DNA from: 66-474 sp963771735
GTDB lineage: Bacteria; Pseudomonadota; Gammaproteobacteria; Xanthomonadales; Rhodanobacteraceae
Assembly: GCA_963771735.1 (NCBI GenBank)
Contig: CAVYUN010000002.1
Location: forward strand, 744,001 to 808,000
Direction: 5' to 3'
Length of the DNA stretch: 64,000 nucleotides
The stretch's first letter is position 1. Each line of letters opens with the position of its first letter. A program made the translations under genes and the position numbers. Below, piece by piece: positions 60,699-64,000 of this stretch. The notes under the pieces were generated by a model. The model searched no databases and was not told the DNA's origin. It saw nothing but the letters and a program-made list of their open reading frames with translations.

Positions 60699-63236
60699 AT
60701 GGCAATGCAATTGTCCCAGCAGGGGTCGGGGCCGGAACTGCAGGCGGCGTTTCGTCGGCACCTGCCGCAGCGGCTGCGCGTCTTGCTGCGGCGCGCGCGC
60801 GCCCAGTGTCGTACTGGCTGGGATTGCAATGTGCTGCATGCGCTGCACGATGAAATCGCGTTGTTGGCTGGCGCCTGTGGACGCTATGGCATGCTCGAGA
60901 CGGGAGAGCGCCTGCTCGCGCTGGAATCGGCCTTGGCGATTCCGGTCGCCGCCCGCGGCATACCCGATGAAGCCACCAACGCCCAGATCGACGCGTTGCT
61001 GGACAGCATGCGTCCACATATGCAACAGGCTTCGCCGGATTCGACGCAGCGGGTCTGGATGCAGGGCGCGGCCCCCCTCGCCGCACGGGATCCTTTCCCA
61101 CGTTGCGAGGTGCCACCGGAGAAGTATTGGCTGCAGTTGGGCATCACCGACGTCCAGGAGGCCCACCCTGCCAGGGAAGCCAACGATGCTCCGGACGAGC
61201 AGTCGATGCTGCCGGCGTTGTCCGACGTGCCGCGGGGGCCACGCGTGCGCATCGTCAACGATGACGATCCGTCGGTCAACGAGTTGCTGGTGCGTCTGGA
61301 ACAGCAGGGTTGTGATGTGGCGCTGGTCGACCGTATCGATGCCTTGGTTGATTTGTTGCAGAGCACGCCGCCGGATCTGGCTATCCTGGTTGCGGATGCA
61401 CGAACCCCTCTGGATCGGCTGGCCAAGGGCTTGCACCAGGCTCGACGGGATCCTGCGCATCGTGTGCGCCTGCTGGCGTTGCTGCGTGCGCCGGAAGTGG
61501 AACTGCAGTTGCGCGCCTTGCGTGCCGGCGCCGATCGCTGCATCCCGCTGCCGGCGCCTTCGGAAGAAACCGTGGGCGCCGCGCTGGAACTCGCGAATAT
61601 CGACCAGGAGAGCGCGTACCGCATACTGATCGTCGATGACGATGCCCCGCAGGCCCTGTTCGCGCAGGCGATCCTGCGGCGTGCCGGCATGGAAACCAAG
61701 GTGCTGAGCGAATCGTTGGCTGTTCTGGAGGAGCTGGATCGCTTTCGGCCCGACCTGTTGTTGCTCGATCTCAACATGCCCGACTGCGATGGGTTCGAGT
61801 TGACCGCCCTGATCCGCGAGCGCGACGGTTACGTCAACACGCCTATCGTGTTCCTGTCGGGCGACCAGGACGAGGATCGCCAGTTCGCGGCGCTGGATGC
61901 CGGCGGTGACGATTTCCTGATCAAGCCGATTCGTCCCGCGCACCTGGTCGCCGCGGTGACCAACCGCGTGCGCCGGGCCCGCATGGCGGCTTCGCGGGTG
62001 CGCCGGAGGCGCCGTCGAGACGCGGGCACCGGGTTGCACGAGCGCGCGCAATTGCTGGATGCCCTGTCCGAACATCTCTCGGCCAGCGGCGGTCGCGCGA
62101 CCCAGGGCGGATTGCTGGCGATCGAGATACACGATGCAGCGTCCTTGCACCGCCGCCTCGGGCTGGCGGCGTTCGATCAGGTGCTCGCGCAGATCGGCGC
62201 GTTCATCGTGGGCGTGGCACGGGTAGGCTGCATGACCGCGCGCCACGGCAACGCGGGCTACCTGATCTTCGCGCCCACCCGGGGTGAAGCCGAGCTCGCG
62301 GTGCTGGCGCGCGAGCTGACCGAGTCCTCGCAGGATGCCCGTTTCGGTGCACAAGCTTCGGCGGTCAGGCTGGTGTGTGCGGTATGTGCCTTCGAAGCCT
62401 CGATCAGCGAACCGGCCCAGGCACTGGCGGCGGTCGAGCGCACTTTGGTTGCCGCGCGCGAGCAACCGCAAGCGATGGCGATTCATTCCGGACTCGAACC
62501 GGATCCCAACTCGATCACCCACCGGCTTTCGGTGGCGCTGGCCGACGAATCGTTCGATCTGGCCTTCCAGCCGATTGTGCCCATCCATGGCGCACCGGAA
62601 CCGGTGTATCAGGCACTGCTGCGCCTGCGTACCGAGGATCATGAATTCCTGGCCGCCGAGCTGGTGCCGGTCGCCGTGCGCACCGGTGCGATTGCCGTGG
62701 TCGATGCGTGGGTGCTGCGACGTTGCATTGCAATCCTGGCCGAGCGCCAGCGGCGTGGTGATCCGTTGCAATTGTTCGCAAGCCAGTCGTTGCAGGGTTG
62801 GAGCGACGCCGCGCGATTCGCGGCCGTGCAGCAGGCCCTGGCCGATGCGGGGGTCAGGGCCGAGTCGCTGGTTCTGGAATTCAGGGCCGAGGAAGTGCGA
62901 CACAACATGCGTATCCTGGTCGGACTCGCCGAGGACCTGCGGCGCGCGGACATCGGATTGTCGCTGGCCGGCATCGACGCCGACGCGCTGGCCGCGGGCT
63001 GGATCGATCACCTGCCGCTGGACTACGTGAAACTGGTGCCCGGACTCGATGATGCCGTGCTGGAGAACATCGTCGACGCCACGCACGAGCGCGGCATCAA
63101 GGTTGTCGCGCCTTGCGTGGAGACGCTCGCACAGGTCGAGCGCCTGCGTGCCGCCAACGTCGACTTGCTGCAAGGCCATTACTTCAGGTCGCCCACCGAA
63201 GATCTGGGCGAACCCATCCCGCAGGCGGAGATCTGA
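60699..63236 (+). CDS. Degenerate HPt-REC-REC-GGDEF-EAL signalling protein
   Basis: An 845-residue cytoplasmic multidomain protein. Residues about 1-110 resemble an HPt domain (NVLHALHDEIALLAGACGRY). A first receiver-like domain (about 180-300; VRIVNDDDPSVNELLV) has DLAILVADARTP in place of the usual phospho-Asp strand and looks inactive. A second receiver (about 308-425) is intact (ILIVDDD, LLLLDLNMPDCDGF, FLSGDQ, IKPI). The GGDEF-like domain has HGNAGY instead of GGDEF. The EAL domain has QAL instead of EAL and lacks the DDFG loop (DIGLSLAGID). It is probably not a c-di-GMP enzyme but may bind it. It is followed 2 bp later by a hybrid kinase gene. Confidence 0.85.
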   Translation: MAMQLSQQGSGPELQAAFRRHLPQRLRVLLRRARAQCRTGWDCNVLHALHDEIALLAGACGRYGMLETGERLLALESALAIPVAARGIPDEATNAQIDALLDSMRPHMQQASPDSTQRVWMQGAAPLAARDPFPRCEVPPEKYWLQLGITDVQEAHPAREANDAPDEQSMLPALSDVPRGPRVRIVNDDDPSVNELLVRLEQQGCDVALVDRIDALVDLLQSTPPDLAILVADARTPLDRLAKGLHQARRDPAHRVRLLALLRAPEVELQLRALRAGADRCIPLPAPSEETVGAALELANIDQESAYRILIVDDDAPQALFAQAILRRAGMETKVLSESLAVLEELDRFRPDLLLLDLNMPDCDGFELTALIRERDGYVNTPIVFLSGDQDEDRQFAALDAGGDDFLIKPIRPAHLVAAVTNRVRRARMAASRVRRRRRRDAGTGLHERAQLLDALSEHLSASGGRATQGGLLAIEIHDAASLHRRLGLAAFDQVLAQIGAFIVGVARVGCMTARHGNAGYLIFAPTRGEAELAVLARELTESSQDARFGAQASAVRLVCAVCAFEASISEPAQALAAVERTLVAAREQPQAMAIHSGLEPDPNSITHRLSVALADESFDLAFQPIVPIHGAPEPVYQALLRLRTEDHEFLAAELVPVAVRTGAIAVVDAWVLRRCIAILAERQRRGDPLQLFASQSLQGWSDAARFAAVQQALADAGVRAESLVLEFRAEEVRHNMRILVGLAEDLRRADIGLSLAGIDADALAAGWIDHLPLDYVKLVPGLDDAVLENIVDATHERGIKVVAPCVETLAQVERLRAANVDLLQGHYFRSPTEDLGEPIPQAEI

Positions 63237-63238
63237 CC

Positions 63239-64000
63239 TTGGCAGAACCGCATTTCGATCTCGCGGCCGCATGGCCCCGATGGGCAGCCAGTTTCACATT
63301 GGCAGCGACAGGCATTGCTGCTTCGTTCTGGCTGACCCAGCCACACGTTTTCGTGCTGTGGTTGCTGCTGCTGGTCGCGTTGCTGTTCGTATGGCGATCA
63401 CGTGCCGCGCCATCCGGGACAGGTCGGCGCGCGCCGCCGCCGCCACAGGTTCCCGACCCGGTGGACGTGGCCATGCGCACCCGGCTGGCGTCGGCGCAGT
63501 CGGAATTGTCCTCGCTGCGTGGCGTCCAGCGCGAATTGCTGGCCGCCAAGCAGGCAGCGGAAGCCGCGATGCTGGCAAAAAGCGAATTCCTCGCCAGCAT
63601 GAGCCACGAAATCCGCACGCCGCTGAATGGCATCCTGCCGTTGCTCGACATCGTGCTCGGCACCGAGCTCACGCCCGCCCAGCGCGAATACCTGGTCACT
63701 GCCAATGCGTCTGCGCGGGAACTGCTGCGCATCGTCGACGACATCCTCGATTACTCCAAGGCCGAAGCCGGCAAGCTGAACCTGGAATCAGTCAGCATCA
63801 ACATCCGCGACCTGGTGGACAGCGTGAAGCGGTTGCTGGAGAAACCGGCCGAGGCCAAGGGCCTGGCCATGCGTGCCGTGGTCGACCCCGACGTACGCCC
63901 GATCGTGCGCGGCGATCCCATGCGGGTGCGCCAGATCCTGACCAATCTGATGAGCAACGCGATCAAGTTCACCCAGCGCGGCGGCGTGTCGGTGCGGGTC
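63239..64000 (+). CDS. Hybrid-type sensor histidine kinase (5' part)
   Basis: The gene is cut by the right edge after 254 codons. The TTG at 63239 opens the frame 2 bp after the EAL protein stop. Two membrane helices (about residues 18-31 and 36-51) are followed by a coiled-coil linker (AQSELSSLRGVQRELLAAKQ) and the HisKA domain with phospho-His 123 in SMSHEIRTPLNGIL. The N-box of the ATPase domain appears at QILTNLMSNAIKFTQRGG just before the edge. Whether a receiver follows is not visible. Its closeness to the EAL protein suggests it phosphorylates that protein's second receiver; that is inference. Confidence 0.88.
   Translation, partial: MAEPHFDLAAAWPRWAASFTLAATGIAASFWLTQPHVFVLWLLLLVALLFVWRSRAAPSGTGRRAPPPPQVPDPVDVAMRTRLASAQSELSSLRGVQRELLAAKQAAEAAMLAKSEFLASMSHEIRTPLNGILPLLDIVLGTELTPAQREYLVTANASARELLRIVDDILDYSKAEAGKLNLESVSINIRDLVDSVKRLLEKPAEAKGLAMRAVVDPDVRPIVRGDPMRVRQILTNLMSNAIKFTQRGGVSVRV

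Overview
The window is chromosomal DNA from a high-GC (my estimate is mid-60s % GC) gammaproteobacterium. The likely order is Xanthomonadales/Lysobacterales, probably near Rhodanobacteraceae. This rests on the gene set: a large TonB-dependent receptor with an S9 peptidase and TPR-sulfotransferases, a GDSL autotransporter, AlgC with a membrane-anchored N-terminal extension, the pairing of coaBC, dut and algC, an NtrBC/glnA block, and SpeA/SpeE. The placement is inference; no rRNA or intact tRNA is present. No CRISPR array, prophage or complete insertion sequence was seen.

Layout. 1-1282: the 3' end of a rhomboid protease and a class I glutamine amidotransferase. 1395-3957: an ECF sigma factor, its NrsF-type membrane anti-sigma factor and a Met-rich MXKDX protein, divergent from a Tat-exported methionine sulfoxide reductase B. 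Two divergent copies of a GTAACC-N16-CGAA promoter lie between the arms. 3961-8942: a GspE/PilB-type ATPase and glyQS (glyS carries a frameshift). 8945-19534: three TPR-sulfotransferases, a secreted S9 peptidase and a TonB-dependent receptor. 19947-26769: a YbaY-like lipoprotein, a GDSL autotransporter, mnmG, a structured intergenic region, a small acidic protein and a Tyr/Gly/His-rich lipoprotein. 26796-35398: a perfect 50-bp tandem duplication, pepN, a threonine dehydratase-like enzyme, a fasciclin protein, glmS, an EpsB-type sugar transferase and a tail-anchored J protein. 35447-39575: coaBC (split), dut and algC. 39681-43778: radC, argS, a SPOR protein and a YdfG-like dehydrogenase. 43847-48936: speA/speE, an unknown secreted protein, sixA and yceI. 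48958-52721: a phospholipase D lipoprotein, a YkvA protein and a thiolase. 52749-58392: a GNAT, ntrC, ntrB, alkB, a second GNAT and glnA, the last behind a sigma-54 promoter. 58480-60522: csaA-like, chaA and hemJ. 60699-64000: a degenerate HPt-REC-REC-GGDEF-EAL protein and the start of a hybrid histidine kinase.

How the genes work together. The most coherent unit is the sigma factor/NrsF/MXKDX/MsrB block. The sigma factor probably drives its own operon and msrB from matched promoters, so a periplasmic methionine-rich protein and a periplasmic methionine-sulfoxide repair enzyme would respond together to oxidant or metal stress. The second is the nitrogen block: NtrB/NtrC are encoded a few genes downstream of glnA, which has a sigma-54 site and upstream inverted repeats that fit NtrC binding. 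The sulfotransferase, peptidase and TonB-receptor cluster may be a peptide-uptake or modification locus, but its substrate cannot be read from sequence.

Caution on sequence quality. Several conserved genes carry single-base indels that break their frames: glyS near 8810, coaBC near 39003-39026, glnA at 57302-57304 and about 57427, csaA-like near 58620, and possibly the chaA start near 58965. Four fall within 1.7 kb and several sit in short homopolymers, so assembly or read errors are the simplest explanation.
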